DNA of 5,785 bases, from NCBI GenBank assembly GCA_964412455.1, contig CAYPOT010000150.1:1-5785 (forward strand), written 5' to 3'. The notes beneath the pieces were generated by a model that was not told the origin of the DNA, searched no databases, and saw only the letters and a list, made by a program, of their open reading frames with translations. How positions within the stretch are numbered: position 1 is the stretch's first letter; each line of letters starts with the position of its first letter. A program made the translations under genes and the position numbers. This stretch comes from JAAXXJ01 sp964412455. Its GTDB lineage: Bacteria; Nitrospirota; UBA9217. Of the stretch, positions 5,656-5,785 are shown in pieces.

Positions 5656-5717
5656 GGATCATCACAGGGAACAACGGTACTGTCAAAAGTTCTATGAAAA
5701 AACGAAGGATATTTTAC

Positions 5718-5744
5718 CGCAGAGATCGCAGAGGTCGCAGAGAA
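5718..5744. repeat. Three tandem CGCAGAG units, period 9
   Basis: CGCAGAG occurs at 5718, 5727 and 5736, each followed by two variable bases (AT, GT, AA). Such runs between genes are, from memory, frequent in Desulfobacterota, Geobacter-like and other environmental genomes. The related but more degenerate CGCAAA run at 94-121 belongs to the same style. A short frame reading through it from ATG 5694 encodes an Arg-rich 22-residue peptide without a ribosome binding site, and I do not regard it as a gene. Confidence 0.6.
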
Positions 5745-5785
5745 ATGCAAATCTTGAAATAAAAGCAGATTAAGTAAAAGAAACC

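Noticed and set aside
5680..5697. Sequence resembling a classical E. coli Pho box (CTGTCAA ... )
   Set aside because: Only the first half matches; the second half does not, and no -10 box follows at the right distance.
5694..5762. 22-residue Arg-rich ORF near the right end
   Set aside because: It is mainly a translation of the CGCAGAG repeat and lacks a ribosome binding site.

Overview
The window is a piece of a GC-rich bacterial chromosome. The coding regions use mostly G or C at third codon positions, while the gaps between genes are much richer in A and T. It carries five supportable protein genes, all on the + strand, separated by gaps with many short palindromes and tandem repeats. The two-component genes, the CPA1 antiporter, the GTG start and especially the repeat styles (period-9 CGCAAA/CGCAGAG runs, a CCCCTCCTTG palindrome, a CCCG-rich hairpin) recall Desulfobacterota, Geobacter-like or Nitrospirota genomes. 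That placement is a recollection of repeat style, not a demonstrated assignment.

Layout. Positions 1-257 hold no gene; they contain a perfect 12-bp hairpin, a degenerate CGCAAA repeat inside an inverted repeat, and a possible promoter. Positions 258-1145 encode a protein with a bacterial PH-like region, a four-cysteine zinc ribbon and a C-terminal membrane part. It lies 21 bases before a CPA1 sodium/proton antiporter (1167-2411), and the two probably form one operon. Positions 2412-2718 are non-coding, with a compound palindrome and a good sigma70-type promoter (2629-2657) facing a small zinc-ribbon protein (2719-2997). A five-codon mini-ORF overlaps that gene's start as TAATG. Positions 2998-3307 are non-coding, with a diverged partial copy of the first hairpin, a common-looking dispersed palindrome, and the promoter of the next operon.

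Positions 3308-5526 are a two-component operon: an OmpR/PhoB-family response regulator and a membrane histidine kinase, overlapping by one base (TGATG). The most interesting signal is regulatory. Upstream of the regulator are two direct repeats with GTGA cores exactly 11 bp apart, ending 6 bp before a -10-like box. Downstream of the kinase, three such repeats at the same 11-bp period also end 6 bp before a -10-like box, and the two sites share a 15-mer with one mismatch. This is the layout of PhoB-type promoters and suggests that the regulator controls its own operon and a transcript starting near 5621 that leads out of the window. Whether the stimulus is phosphate cannot be decided here.

Positions 5527-5785 hold this second operator, a leader hairpin and a CGCAGAG repeat, but no supportable gene. 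I found no tRNA, rRNA, CRISPR array, transposase or integrase gene. The window looks largely ordinary; its novelty, if any, lies in the shared operator and the intergenic repeats.
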